This document shows positions 21,950-33,229 of a DNA stretch of 64,000 bases, piece by piece. Origin of the DNA: Palaemon carinicauda (taxonomy: Eukaryota; Arthropoda; Malacostraca; Decapoda; Palaemonidae); the NCBI RefSeq assembly GCF_036898095.1, contig NC_090726.1:35951019-36015018 (forward strand). Reading direction: 5' to 3'. Position 1 is the first letter of the stretch. Each line of letters begins with the position of its first letter. The notes beneath the pieces were generated by a model. The model saw only the letters and a program-made list of their open reading frames with translations. It had not been told where the DNA came from and searched no databases. The translations under genes and the position numbers were made by a program.

Positions 21950-22880
21950 TGTTGCGCGCCAACAACATATGCGCTACACGCCAACGAGACCTGATGAACG
22001 CTCCTTAGTAGCTTATCAGGCCCCATCACTAAACCCTAACACAGGGCATCAAGGGCGTATGCGCCAACATGCGCATACGCTCCAACAGGAGCATAGCTCC
22101 ATCACGCGCTATGCACGCCCTCATGCACATATGCGCCCACGTTCTCCTGCGCGGCAGGTCTTGCCTGCGCGCCCTGTGCAAACTGCGTCCACGCGCCAAC
22201 ATTCTCCTACGCGATCGCGCCCAGCTGCGCACCCTCTCTCACCTGCGCACCAGCGCTCACCTGCACGCAAACCACCTGCGCGCCATCAACCTTCTGCGTA
22301 ATGGCGCTCTCCAGCGCGCCAGCGCTCTCCAGCGCGCCAGCGCTCTCCCGCGCGCCAACAGTCTCCTGCGCGCGCACACGCGCCCAACATCCAACTCTCT
22401 TGTGTGCCATGCTGTGCATCATCATACGCGCCAGGTAAAACCTCCGCCCCAACAATCTACTGAAAGCAGTACTTCTGGGAAGTCAGCAATGCTGGCTTCT
22501 CCCACGCGCCAACCAGTATCAACGCGCCAGCACTCACCTGCGTGCTAGCCTTCTGCGCGCACGCCCTGCGCACACTCGCCCATCCTCTCCAAAGTGTGCA
22601 CGCAAACATTCTCCCGCGCTCCCGCACACCCCACATGATCCAACCGCTAGGGATCTTTCTCCTGTGCGCCCGCCCCCCCCCCCCCCCCCCCACGGCCGGA
22701 ATAGATGCGCGCGAACTCTCTCCCGCCTGCCCGCGCACTCAACGTGATAATCCTGCGTGCCCGCGCGCCAACAATCTCCCGCGCGCGAGCGCCATTATTC
22801 TCCCTCGCGCGAGCGCCATTATTCTCCCTCGCGCGAGCGCCTTTATTCTCCCTCGCGCGAATGTAAATATCCTCCTGCAC
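21950..22880 (+). repeat. 18-bp coding minisatellite in B1 Gag (Arg-Ser-Pro hexapeptide)
   Basis: Repeats of the type CGCCAGCGCTCTCCAGCG encode RQRSPA-like hexapeptides: QRSPARQ, RERHYSPS, RQQSPARE. Units vary by substitution and indels, switching frame several times, and a 19-C run (22673-22691) lies inside. A downstream frame (22757-23137) keeps the same repeat, with RERHYSPSRERHYSPSRER. The GC content is far above the surroundings. Antisense open frames here are shadows of the repeat. Confidence 0.8.
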
Positions 22881-24554
22881 GTGAGACTACTGAACGACGT
22901 ACGTCAAGGTCGCCATCGCCTCATTCCCCTCCCCGTAAGCGCATACCACCGCGCATTGTGGGAGAAGGGAAACATCCAGAGGGGTCCAGGATCCCAAAGC
23001 CACCACAGGCGAACCCGCCAATGATGGTGACTCCTCCCAGGGATCCTTCAATCCCTGTCCCTTCAAAGAGTATGTCTGACAGCGCGTCTGTCAGCCAACA
23101 GCCCTGGTTCTGTGCACTAATCAGAGCCGTAACTTAGGCTTTCAAGCCTTTCTTCTCTGAATTGGGACACAGAACCATGGCTTCTTCTACCCCTTTGAAG
23201 AGAAAAAGAGAAGTTCCAGAGACGGTCACTTCCCCAGGGGTAAAACTGACTCCACGCAGACCTTCGAGGCAGGTTCCTTCTTTTCCTCAGACAGCCTCTC
23301 CTTCCCTTTCGGACGAAGATTTCCCGTCCCTAAAGGAATCACGCTAAGAGAGACTTTCCCCCATCGCACCAATGGGGGAAACCTCTCCTCGCACCGAGGG
23401 GTCTACTCAGTCGAGGATTGAAAGGAACATGCCACCCTTGTCGAGTCCTACATCCTTCCCAGGAAGGAATCTAAGGACTCCAAAACATTGCCAAAGTCCT
23501 CTGCTAGGACTAGGATGGAGCCAGCTAGCCACTCAGGGAATGTCCGCGACTCTTCCCAAGAAGAGCCTTTGGGGATAGAAGGAGACTTCGCTGCAAGTCC
23601 TACAGCAGGAGGAGACCAGCAAGAGTCAGAACATGCGTTTTGGCAAGTTCTGACTCTAATAAGGGCTCCAACGGGTTTTCTGACCCAGAGATCCCTCCTC
23701 GAGAGGGCAAGGACATTACTCAGAAACCCTCCAAGACCAGTGCAGCACTGCCCTGTCTCAGGGGGTTAAGAGTATCAGGGACAAGATCTCACAACAGCTC
23801 TACGAGATGTCCTCCAACCGTTCCGGTGCCACCAACAAGCTCCTCCCACCTCCTCGCGTATAGCAGAGGAGGTACTTTGAGATCCTTAAGGAGCCTTGTT
23901 TAGCTCTTCCGCTTCACCACTCGCTGGAAGAGCTAACCAGGGGAGTCCCTCTTGAGAGACTCCAACCGGCAGGTCACATTCTCAGCAGCCGAGATCCTCA
24001 ACCAGGAGAAAGTTGAGAAGTGTGCTATGCAAGCCACTTCGTGGCTCAATATCTGTAGTGGGACCTTAGGTATCCTGACACGTTCTGAGGACTTCAAAGA
24101 ACGTACCAGGAAAGCTATGGAAATCTTCCTTCTCTCAGGTACTCGCACGATCGAGTTTCTGGCCCACCAAGTCTCGAACTTGTGGGCAAATACCATCCTG
24201 AAACGTCGGGATGCAGTAGCTGAGAGATTCCATCAGAAGGTCCCTAGCGCCAAGATCAATAGGCTCAGACATTCCTCCCTAGAGGGATCCGTCTTGTTCG
24301 AGCCTAAGGATGTGGAACATGCTGCTGAGAGGTGGAGGAAGTCTCATCAAGACTCCCTCCTTCATAGGGCTTTAACATCCAAGCCCTATAAGCCTCCAGC
24401 ACCACAGCAGTCCCGTCCAGTCAAGACCACTACGACGACAACAGCAGCGAAGACCTTGGTGTCTAAGCCCTTTCCTGTCAAAGAAAGGAAAGGCAAAAAG
24501 TCCTCCAGGGGAGGCAAGAATCCTAGAGGGAGCAGCCAGGGACGCAAACACTAG
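22757..24554 (+). pseudogene. B1 Gag central and C-terminal segments
   Basis: After the SR-like repeat, text such as WFCALIRAV (about 23105), LSDEDFPSLKESR (to 23347) and the long frame 23952-24554 (VTFSAAEILNQEKVEKCAMQ, ending in a Lys/Arg/Gly-rich tail RKGKKSSRGGKNPRG) form the Gag core and basic C-terminus. Three or more frame changes separate the pieces. A basic tail just before RT is typical for Gag of this group. No enzymatic motif is present. Confidence 0.65.
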
Positions 24555-24604
24555 GATAGGCAGTCCCCCTGCATTTCCACCAGTGGGGGGATGCCTACAA
24601 AGTT

Positions 24605-25460
24605 GCTCAAACAGGTGGAAGCAACTGGACAATCTCCGTGATCAGTCTAGGATATCGCGTCCCGTTCATAACATCTCTACCTCCCCTAACGACAAATCCA
24701 GTTTCATTGAAATCCCTTGCCATGGGATCGGCAAGGGGGCAAGCCCTTCGGGCAGAAGTCCAGACCCTGTTGAAGAAGGGCGCTCTCCAAGAGGTCCTCG
24801 ACGGATCCCCAGGCTTCTTCAGTCGACTTTTTCTTGTAAAGAAGGCGTCTGGAGGCTGGAGACCAGTCATCTATCTCTCAGCTCTGAACAAATTTGTCAA
24901 ACAAACTCCGTTCAACATGGAGACGGTGGACACAGTCAGACTAGCAGTAAGACCGCAACACTTCATGTGCACACTGGACCTAAAGGACGCGTACTTCCAG
25001 ATCCTAGTCCATCCGTCTTCGAGGAAGTATTTAAGATTCAGCCTAGACAACAAAAAGTACCAGTTCATCATGCTGTGCTTCGGTCTCTCCACAGTACCAC
25101 AAGTCTTCACCAGAGTGTTCACCCTAGTATCATCTTGGGCACACAGGATTGGCATCCGTCTCCTCCGTTTTCTGGACGGCTGGTTAATCCTAGCATACTC
25201 GGTGTCAACCCTTCTTCAACACTGAGACAAACTTCTGAGACTTTGCCAAGATCTGGGGATCATGGTAAATCTTGAGAAGTCTTCACTGCTTCCCACTCAA
25301 AGACTGGTATACCTAGGCATGATTATAGACACCACTCTCCACAAAGCCTTCCCATCAGACGACAGGATAGCAAGGCTGAGGAAGGTCGCAAGACCTTTTC
25401 TCAGACGAGAAGAACTTCCAGCCCTATCGTGGTTATGTCTCCTTGGTCACCTTTCATAGC
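24605..25460 (+). pseudogene. B1 reverse transcriptase, catalytically mutated
   Basis: The frame from 24638 covers the RT fingers and palm: GFFSRLFLVKKASGGWRPVI, YLSALNKFVKQTPFNME, CTLDLKDAYFQILVHPSSRK, LCFGLSTVPQVFTRVF. The catalytic box reads F-L-D-G-W at 25169-25183, with the second Asp of LDD changed to Gly (GGC at 25178-25180), so it should be inactive. Continuation in a second frame (25262-25459) gives LEKSSLLPTQRLVYLGMIID, the usual RT thumb text. DIRS RT makes cDNA of the element RNA. Confidence 0.85.
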
Positions 25461-25599
25461 TGGCCCGTCTAGTTCCCAATGGTCGCCTCAGGATGAGATC
25501 CCTCCAGTGGCGAATCAAGTCCCGATGGAATCAAGCGTACGACTCCCCGGACATCCACATCCTATGGGACCTGCGGAACTGACGGATCTCCAGTGGTGG

Positions 25600-26030
25600 G
25601 TGGCAGACAAGAACCTACAAAAAGGAGTGGAGCTTCTCGTCCTCCCCCCGGATTTGATGCTCTTTTCGGACGCTTCAAAAAAAAGGGTGCGGGGCCCACG
25701 TGCTGCACCACACGACCTCAGGCCTTTAGTCAGTCAGAAAAGTACCTCCACATAAATTTCCTAGAGATGAAGCCCATCTTTCTAGCCCTTCAACAGTTCT
25801 AACAGTACCTGGCAAGTCACTCTGTGGTGGTGATGAGCGACAACACCACAGTAATGGCCTACATCAGCAAATAAGGAGGTACTTTTTCGCAGCAACTATC
25901 CCATCTAGCAGTAGAGATACTGAGATGGGCCGAAATCCACTCGATACGACTATCGGCACGCTTCATTCCGGGCAAAAGGAATGTGCTCGCCGACAACCTG
26001 AGCAGAGCATCTCAGATAGTGAGTACCGAG
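25600..26030 (+). pseudogene. B1 RNase H domain (broken by stops)
   Basis: Pieces in order: LMLFSDASKK (first Asp), HINFLEMKPIFLALQQF (Glu), VVMSDNTTVMAYISK (Asp), ARFIPGKRNVLADNLSR (Asp). All four acidic residues of RNase H are still encoded, but stops follow LQQF and ISK and a frame change lies after SDASKK. RNase H removes the RNA template after cDNA synthesis. Confidence 0.8.
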
Positions 26031-27476
26031 TGGTCTTTGGATCATCTAGTAGCCAGCAAAGTCCTGACTTTGTGGGGTTCTCCGACTGTGGACCTCTTCG
26101 CAACGGCCCTGAACTTCAGGCTCCCACTGTACTGTTCCCCAGTCCCAGACTCCAAGGCTCTCTGGCAAGATGCATTCCAACAACGGTGGGACAACATCGA
26201 CGTTTACACTTTTCCCCCGTTCTGTCTGATGAGGAGGGTACTCAACAAGACCAGAACATAGGTCAATCTTTCAATGACTCTCATAGCTCCGCTGTGGCAT
26301 CATGCAGAATGGTTCCCGGACCTTCTGCAACTCCTAAAGGAGCCACCAAGAGAACTCCCTCCACGACACAATCTACTCAAACAACCACATGCCAACATCT
26401 TCCACAAAGCCGTAGGTTCACTACGGCTTTACGCCTGGAGACTATCCAGCATCTCCTCTCTGAGAGAGGATTTTCGCAACAAGTTGCGATCAGGATGTCT
26501 GGACACCTGCGAATGTCTTCAGCAGCAGTCTACTAGGCAAAGTGGAAAGTCTTCTGTGGTTGGTGTTGTGGAAGGGGTATCTCCACTCGATGCCACTATT
26601 CAAACAATAGTGGAGTTCCTCGTGTATTTGCGTGAAGAAATGCTCCTTTCAGTCTCGGCAGTGAAAGGCTATCGCTCAGCCTTAAGTCTCGCCTTCAGAC
26701 TGAAAGGAATGGACATTTCCTCATCGCTAGAACTTTCTCTACTCATACGTAGTTATGAACTTACCTGCCCTCAGTCGGAAGTGAGACCTCCCCCATGGAA
26801 CGTAGTTCGAGTTCTCAGGTCTCTTAAGAGACTTCCCTATGAACCATTACGCCAGGCATCAGATCGCCACCGAACCTGGAAGACGGTGTTCCTGCTAGCT
26901 TTGTCCTCGGCCAAATGAGTCAGCAAACTTCATGGTCTCGTATGACATTGCCCATTCAAGGGGATGGGGGGAGGTAACGTTCACCTTCGTCCCTGAGTTT
27001 ATTGCTGAGACTCAGAATCCAGGAGTAGCAGATCCTTGATTCGACTCCTTCCGGATTTCTAGTCTCCATACTGTAACAGATGACCCAGACCATCTCTTAC
27101 TATGCCCAGTAAGGAGCTTGGGGCTGTACCTTAAAAGAACAGCCGCAGCCCGTCCTCCTGTGCCAGCACTATTCGTCAGCACAGGATGGACTAAGAGGAG
27201 GGTCACCAAGAACACCATCTCTGCATGGATTCGCAGGGTCATTGACCTGGCACTGAATCCAGACCCTCCTCCGTCACGTCGCCCCAGAGTACATGATGTC
27301 AGAGGCATAGCTAGGTCCCTGGCCTTCAAAAGAAATTTTCCAGTGACGCAGGTTCTTCAAGCTGGGGTGTGGAAACGCCAAACAACGTTCACATCCCACT
27401 TTCTGCAAGACGTGACCCACAGGAGACTCGATACGTTCTCTATCGGTCCTCTGGTGGCTGCACAACAGCTGGTTTA
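26030..27476 (+). pseudogene. B1 post-RNase H segment and tyrosine recombinase
   Basis: The first part has the DIRS-typical VDLFATALNFRLPLYCSP...YTFPPFCLM block (to 26261), described in DIRS elements as methyltransferase-like. The recombinase core begins in the frame 26274-26918, reading SAVKGYRSALSLAFRLKG and ending in LALSSAK-stop: the TGA at 26916-26918 occupies the position of the catalytic Arg in the usual AKRVSELH motif. Downstream, HDVRGIARSLAF (H-x-x-R, near 27292) and GVWKRQTTF are present, but the nucleophile position reads SHF, with Phe (27400-27402) where SHY is expected. The recombinase should be dead; in active elements it inserts a circular DNA form. Confidence 0.82.
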
Positions 27477-27957
27477 AGACCTCAAGCTCCTTATTGGACA
27501 AGTAGCAGAAGGTTGAGGGCATTGTTACCCGGTTTTAGTCTGCATGAATGAAAAGGTTTGACTGGCCGTTATTCTTTTTTTCATCATCCCCTCTCTTGGG
27601 GAAAGCAGCATCCTGGGTTCTCTGCATAGCTGACCTCAAACCACTGCAGGTAAACCATGCTCCCTTGTGTTCCTAGTATTAAGATTAATACTGTTACGTC
27701 CCCATACCCTGACAAGGTGGTATTGGGAAAGTCCTAGTCTACAAGTTTCCATCTAAAGAACTTCAGAACAACTTTCTAGGACGAGTCACACTTCTTCATA
27801 CCTTCACACACAGCTTGCGTAGGCCGCGGACCTTGCGTAGCAAGGTTTTAGCGAGGTTCAGGGACTCCTTATTTCTTGGGTGCTTACACACTCAAATAAG
27901 GAGTCCCCGGCCAAAGCCGAAAGCCATACTGGCTGGGACGTCCACCCTTCCTAATGG
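27477..27957 (+). other. B1 3' untranslated region
   Basis: No conserved frame. It leads from the recombinase stop to the internal complementary region. Confidence 0.5.
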
Positions 27958-27962
27958 GTGAG

Positions 27963-28054
27963 ACCCCTATTAAATAGCATGGTTTGTATTCCAGTTACGG
28001 AACAAATGACAAATTCGTAGATAATTTATATTTTTCCTAACTATTTAACCAAAC
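27963..28054 (+). repeat. B1 internal complementary region (ICR)
   Basis: CCCCTATTAAATAGCATGG...CCAGTTACGGAACA is the reverse complement of the element's left end, and it passes directly into AATGACAAATTCGTAGATAATTTATATTTTTCC, the reverse complement of the right end (28262-28304). The region therefore reads as a copy of the two ends joined, the hallmark of DIRS elements thought to template completion of the circular DNA. Confidence 0.88.
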
Positions 28055-28084
28055 TTGCCCGCCAGCCCTATCCCCCTTGAAGTC

Positions 28085-28304
28085 CTACCTCCAAGCAAAG
28101 TGAGCTCAAGCACAGGTGTGTGAGAGGGGGTGGGGGGTTAGCAAGCTACCCTCCCCTACCCCCGCTAACTAGCAGTGTGGGTAGTAAACCCTCGTTAAAG
28201 ATTAATGGCTCGTCATTTCAGCTACGCCGAAAGTAATACCCCTATTAAATAGCTAAGGTTTGTATAGTTAGGAAAAATACAAATTATCTACGAATTTGTC
28301 ATTT
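28085..28304 (+). repeat. B1 right inverted terminal repeat
   Basis: Inverse of the left repeat through CTCAAGCACAGGTGTGTG, CCCCGCTAACTAGC and GCTACGCCGAAAGTAATACCCC, plus an outer extension ending CGAATTTGTCATTT that the left end lacks. Confidence 0.88.
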
Positions 28305-28305
28305 T

Positions 28306-28714
28306 GTATAATGGATGGCCTTTTTAAGGAGGAGGGGTCTTGGAGGGCAAGGAAAATTTATTTTGTAATATTCCTGATAAGTCAAGTTTTCTTTTAAAGA
28401 ATTAAAATGCAAAGCTTCTCTTGATATTTCACATGATTGGAATTGGTGCAAACATTGCAAAATTTTGCCTCAGTGTTGATTCCCTGTAGAGCTTTACTTT
28501 TTACAAGGTGATTTACTTTTCTTTTGTTTTCAGATATAACTTTTTAAGATTTGTTGGAAAATTTTGGATTCTTACACACACCACACACTCAGATTACTCG
28601 GAGCTTATCTCCAGCCGCTTAAATTTCTACTTATCATTTTTAGTTTAGCCGGGCTTGGAGTAGCCAGGTTTATTAGAGGTAGTATGTTGGCCAGGGCACC
28701 AGCCACCCATTAGA
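28306..28714. other. Unassigned intron sequence between B1 and R4
   Basis: Nothing recognised. Confidence 0.4.
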
Positions 28715-29238
28715 AAATTATAGGGTCCTTTAATGGGCTAGACAGTACTACAATGGATCCTATTTTCTGGTTACGGTTCATTTTCCCTTTGCCTACACAT
28801 ACACAAAATAGTTTGGCCTATTCTTTACAGATGCTCCTCTGTCCTCATACAGCTGACAACACTGTGATTATCAAACAATTCTTCAGCCAAGGGGTTAACT
28901 ACTGTACTGCACTGTAATTGTTCAGTGGCCACTTTCCCCTTGGTAAAGGTAGAAGAGACTTTAGCTATGGTAAGCAGCTCTTCTAGGAGAAGGACACTCC
29001 AAAATCAAACCAGGCGCACTATTCTATCTTATTTCTCTTCCTCTTGTTTTGTTAAAGTGTTTATAGTTTATTTAGGAAATATTTATTTTAATGTTGTTAC
29101 TGTTCTTAAGATATGTTATTTTTCCTTGTTTCCTTTCCTCACTGGGCTATTTTCCCTGTTGGAGCCCCTGGGCTTATAGCATCTTGCTTTTCAAACTAGG
29201 GTTGTAGCTTAGCAAGTAATGATAATAATAATATTGTA
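28715..29238 (+). repeat. LINE-tail repeat copy R4 (most complete)
   Basis: Runs from TAGGGTCCTTTAATGGGCTAGACAGTACTAC through TTGCCTACACA, CCTCTGTCCTCATACAGCTG, AAGCAGCTCTTCTAGGAG and CCCTGGGCTTATAGCATCTTGC to AACTAGGGTTGTAGCTTAGCAAGTAATGATAATAATAAT. It serves as the reference for the other copies. Confidence 0.8.
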
Positions 29239-29661
29239 GACAGATTGTATGAAGTCATGTGTGGTCTGTTTTTGAGTAGTTATGTTTATGTGTAGCTAAG
29301 GTTGTATGTAACAACATTTCAAGTAGCCGAGTTTATATATAGTTAGTTGTTCCGCAACTGGAATACAACCCAGCTACTTATTTAGGGGTATTACTTTCTG
29401 CGAAGCTGAAATAACAAGCCATTAAAATTTAGCGAGGGTTACCTACCCACACCGCTAGTTAGCAGGGACGTAGCAGGGGGGGGGGGTAGCTTGCTACCAC
29501 TCCCACTCACACACCGGTGATTTAGGTCACTTTACTTTTGGCTCGGATGGAGACCGGTTGTATCCGCTCTTCATCCTCGCTTATTCTGGACTGCCATTAA
29601 TTTTTGTCTTTTCACTTACTTTTTCTTATATGTATATATATATGAAAACATTCTTAATGTT

Positions 29662-29664
<3 letters not shown>

Positions 29665-29714
<50 letters not shown>
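29665..29714. repeat. (TA)n microsatellite inside B2
   Basis: TA run of about 50 bp within the Gag leader of B2, absent from B1 at the equivalent place, so gained after the copies diverged. Confidence 0.95.
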
Positions 29715-29717
<3 letters not shown>

Positions 29718-31084
29718 TAGAAATGTTGTAAGTTTCCTTTTCAGTGTTTGTGCTGTGCGTGTGATACATATACAACAGGTTCTCAAGACACTTGGGCAAG
29801 GCCGGGGAACCTTCCCTTCCGACCTCTCCATCGGTCTTCCTGTAGGCATATAACCTACCATTGACTCGGCCGCCGCCGCAGGGGAATCGTCATCGTTTGG
29901 ACCCTCCTCATTCAACTGTTGTCTTCGCCTTTCCCTCTTCTTAAGGGAAACATGGATTCACCTTTCATGTTCCTCCAAAAGTGTACTAACGGGGGAGCAT
30001 CTTTCCCATTTGTGAGTCAGGTTGCGCTTCCAATTTTTTTTCTCAATTTTTTAATTAAATTATAATTGTTTGTAATTTTAGCTTTTCAGCTACTTCTCTG
30101 TGGGGAGCAGTTCCCTTCGGAGGATCAGTGGTTCTTCCTATTAGTGAATATTTTTAGCTGATTTAAATAATAGTAATTCTTGTTTTATTACAGTTACTCC
30201 CCGCTACCCTTCACCAATCGATGTCGACCGGAGAAGGGAGGGCGCAATACTTATTTTATGTTTGTTCCCTCGGTGGTCCCTCTTCCCGTCATGGACTAGG
30301 TGTTCCTCCCGATGGAATTTTCTGTTACATAATTTATTTTATTTTTCCTCAGTTAACAATGCAATTTTCTTCGTTCGACTAAGAGTGCCTAGGAAGCAGA
30401 GCTGTTCTGTTCATGCCTGGGGAATCTGCTGTCACTGCCGCCCTTATAGGACATCATCCCTTTTCTTAGAAGTACGCCCGTGGCAACACCTTATCAGCAC
30501 TTCATCTTCTTGGAACTAGCTCTGGCTACGCTTCCTCAGGTAGCGCTCTCTTCAGATCATCTTAGAGTGCTACCAGGAGGTTCGCCTCCAGGGGTTGAAC
30601 AACTTTCCCTTCCGAGGGAGAGTGTCCTCCCCAGTACTCCCTTCCAAGGGAGAACTTCGCCTAGACTACGCTCCCCCCTTGCTGAGTCTCTCTTCCTTTA
30701 GAGGCGGATCATAGTCTTAGGCAAGTTTCTCCTGCTAATTGATCACCTCTCTCGTTCGCGAGAGGGGCCACTCATAGAGACTCATCTCTGCAGGATTGTT
30801 ACTGCTGAAGGTCAGCTTGCTGGTCCACCGGCCCTCATGGGCGTCATCTGTTCCTGGACCTTCTCCTGATGACGCTGCAGCTAGTCCATGGATTTTGGTC
30901 CTGTACTCTTCCGTGGATCGTTCGTGATCTCCATCGGTGGATGTTCGCCCTTCCAAAGGGCACATCCCAGTTCCTGATCGTCCTACCAGCTGACCTGCCG
31001 ACCTACCAACGCAACCTCCCACACAGAGAGCAACGTTTGCCAGCGCACCAGCCAACCTACGGTCACCGGCGCAACAGAGCTCAC

Positions 31085-32250
31085 CAAACCTTAGCACACA
31101 CCTGGTCTACTGCTCGCCCAACGATCTCCTGCGCCTGCGCGGCAGCACTCATCTGCACCTGTGCGGCAGTGCTCTCCTACACGCCAGTGCTATCCTAACC
31201 GCCAGCGCTCTCCTGCGTGCCAGCATTCTCCTGTGCTCTATCACGCTCCCACGGGCTTTTGCCACTGTTGTACTATGCGCCAGTGCTCTCCTGCGCGCCA
31301 ACAATCTCTGCGCACCAGCTTGCTCTGCGCACCAGCTCTCTCTGCGCGCCATCACTTCCGCGAGCGCCAGCAGTCATCCACACACGCCAGCACTCTTCCG
31401 CGCGCGCCAGCTCTCTCCTGCGCACCATTACTTCTGCACTCGCCAGCAGTCATCTGCGTGCGCGCGCCAGCACTCTTCCGTCCACGCACGTGCGTCAGCC
31501 CTCTTCCATGCGCGCGCTTCATCCCTCTTACGCGTGCACGCTTCATCCCTCTTCCGCGTGCACGCTTCATCCCTCTTCCGCCTCTTCCGCGCGCACCAGC
31601 AGTCTTCCGCGCAAGCGCGCCAGCAATCTCCCATGCGAGCGCGCCAGCAATCTCCCACACGAGTTGCCCAGCAGTCTTCTTCGCGAGCGCCAGCACTCTT
31701 GCTCACTCGCGCTAGCAGCTTTCCTCGCGCTCCCGTGCGCATTCTAGGGAGGCTGCCCAAAACCTTACACGGTGCCTTACTGCGTGCCAGCGCTCTGCTG
31801 CGCACTTGCACTCTCAGATCCAGTACTCTCCTGCTCACTTGCGCTCTCAGATCCAGCGCTCGCCAATGCGCCAGCTTTTCACAAAGACACAGCGCTCGCC
31901 ATTGCGCCAGCTCTTCACAAAGACCCAACGCTCTCAGATCCAGCACTCTCCTGCGCTCTCAAATCCAGCGCTCTCATGTGCAGTTGCGATCTCAGATCCA
32001 ATGCGCCAGCTTGTGCCAAAGAGCCAGCGCTCACCTGCGCACCAGTGCTGGCAGATCCAATGCTCGCCAATGTGCCAGCTCTTGCCAAAGAGCCAGCGCT
32101 CACCTGGGCACCAGCGCTTGCCTGATCTCCAGCGCTCTTCTGCACATTCACCGAAAACTGCACTGCAGCAGAAACTGAGCACTAGCATCATCCTGTGTGC
32201 CATCGCTCCAGTACTCTCCAGCACACTCGCGCAACAGGCAAAAAGAATAA
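31085..32250 (+). repeat. Expanded Gag coding minisatellite in B2
   Basis: GC-rich repeats related to those in B1: CGCCAGC(A/G)(C/A)TCTCCTGCG, GCGCGCCAGCAATCTCCC, and a second type after 31770 built from CTCAGATCCAGC(G/A)CTCTCC and GCCAGCTCTTCACAAAGAC. Longer than in B1. Overlapping frames on both strands are repeat artefacts; the Gag frame is not maintained. Confidence 0.78.
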
Positions 32251-32514
32251 AAACTTTTTGACAGGTCACCATTGCCCCATTCCTCTCCCTGCAAACGCAT
32301 AACAGCATGGCTGCCGGGAAAAGAGGGAAGAGGCTTCACAGAAGGGTTCAAGATCCCGAAGATTCCATCTTCAAAGGGGAATCAAACGCATCTACCATCG
32401 GTCGAGACTCCTCACAGGGAACCCTTGGTCCCTTTCTCTTCAGGAGTTTTTCTTGATAGTACCACCGTCAGCAAACAAGAAATCATCAACCCACTAATCG
32501 CTAGATCACTGTTT

Positions 32515-33090
32515 GCTGATCCCTAGCACGCCGATTGCCAGATTGCCAATTGCTAGCTCATCTCTCTCTGATCATTGACCTCTAGTCTCTCCAATTGCTA
32601 ACGATCTCCGATTGCTAGCGTGCTGATCGCCGATTGCTAGTCAATAACCAGTCATCAGCTTGCTGATCACTAGATCGCCGATGGGCAGCTCATCTTTCTT
32701 CGATCATCGACGTCAGCTTGCTGATCTTTAGCTCACCGATCACCGGTCCGCGATCGATCACTGATCATCAATGGCTCACCATCACCAACCGACTATCATT
32801 AAACCATTCTGATGTCTCTCAGGGCTTTCCAAGCAGATTACCAACTCATTAATCACCAACCTTCTTTGGCTGACTGACCAGACAGCCTTCATCTGCCTGT
32901 CAGTTACCATCTTCGGCTCACAGATCACCGATTCATCGATCATCAACAATTCGCCAGCAGTTCGTGACTCGGACTTACTAGTCAACCTCTGCCTGTGGTT
33001 CCCTAGATCAGAAGGCATACAACACACTTCTTGCTACTGGCCGTTCGCCATCACACCAATCCACTAAAGTGATCAGCAAATGATTGACAA
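32515..33090. repeat. GATC-rich cryptic repeat tract in B2
   Basis: Short scrambled motifs (GATTGCTAG, TTGCTGATC, CACCGATCA) recur; I count about 16 GATC sites in roughly 560 bp, against about two expected by chance. There is no counterpart in B1 between Gag blocks. No frame or known element is seen. Confidence 0.6.
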
Positions 33091-33229
33091 CCCTTATCAG
33101 CAGCTTGTCGACAGGTGACTACTTGCAAGCACTCTCCAACTGCACAGTAACCACGATACCCAGCCGTTAACCATTGATTAACATTCGCCAGACTGATGCT
33201 GCTCTAAGGAAAAGCATCAATCCCATCAG

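Larger units (their letters stand above)
20570..28305 (+). mobile_element. DIRS-type retrotransposon, family B copy B1 (full-length layout, decayed)
   Basis: A 7.7-kb element bounded by inverted terminal repeats: left from about 20571 (TGTACCTGGAATACAAACCA), right ending about 28304 (CGAATTTGTCATTT). The order is Gag, reverse transcriptase, RNase H, tyrosine recombinase, internal complementary region, right terminal repeat. Inverted instead of direct terminal repeats, a tyrosine recombinase in place of an integrase, and the complementary region together identify a DIRS-type element. The coding parts carry several stops and frameshifts. Confidence 0.88.

Noticed and set aside
22029..22880. Antisense open frames through the GC-rich Gag repeat (also 31149-31946)
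   Set aside because: They are shadows of the repeat; the sense strand carries the Gag homology and the antisense products are low-complexity.
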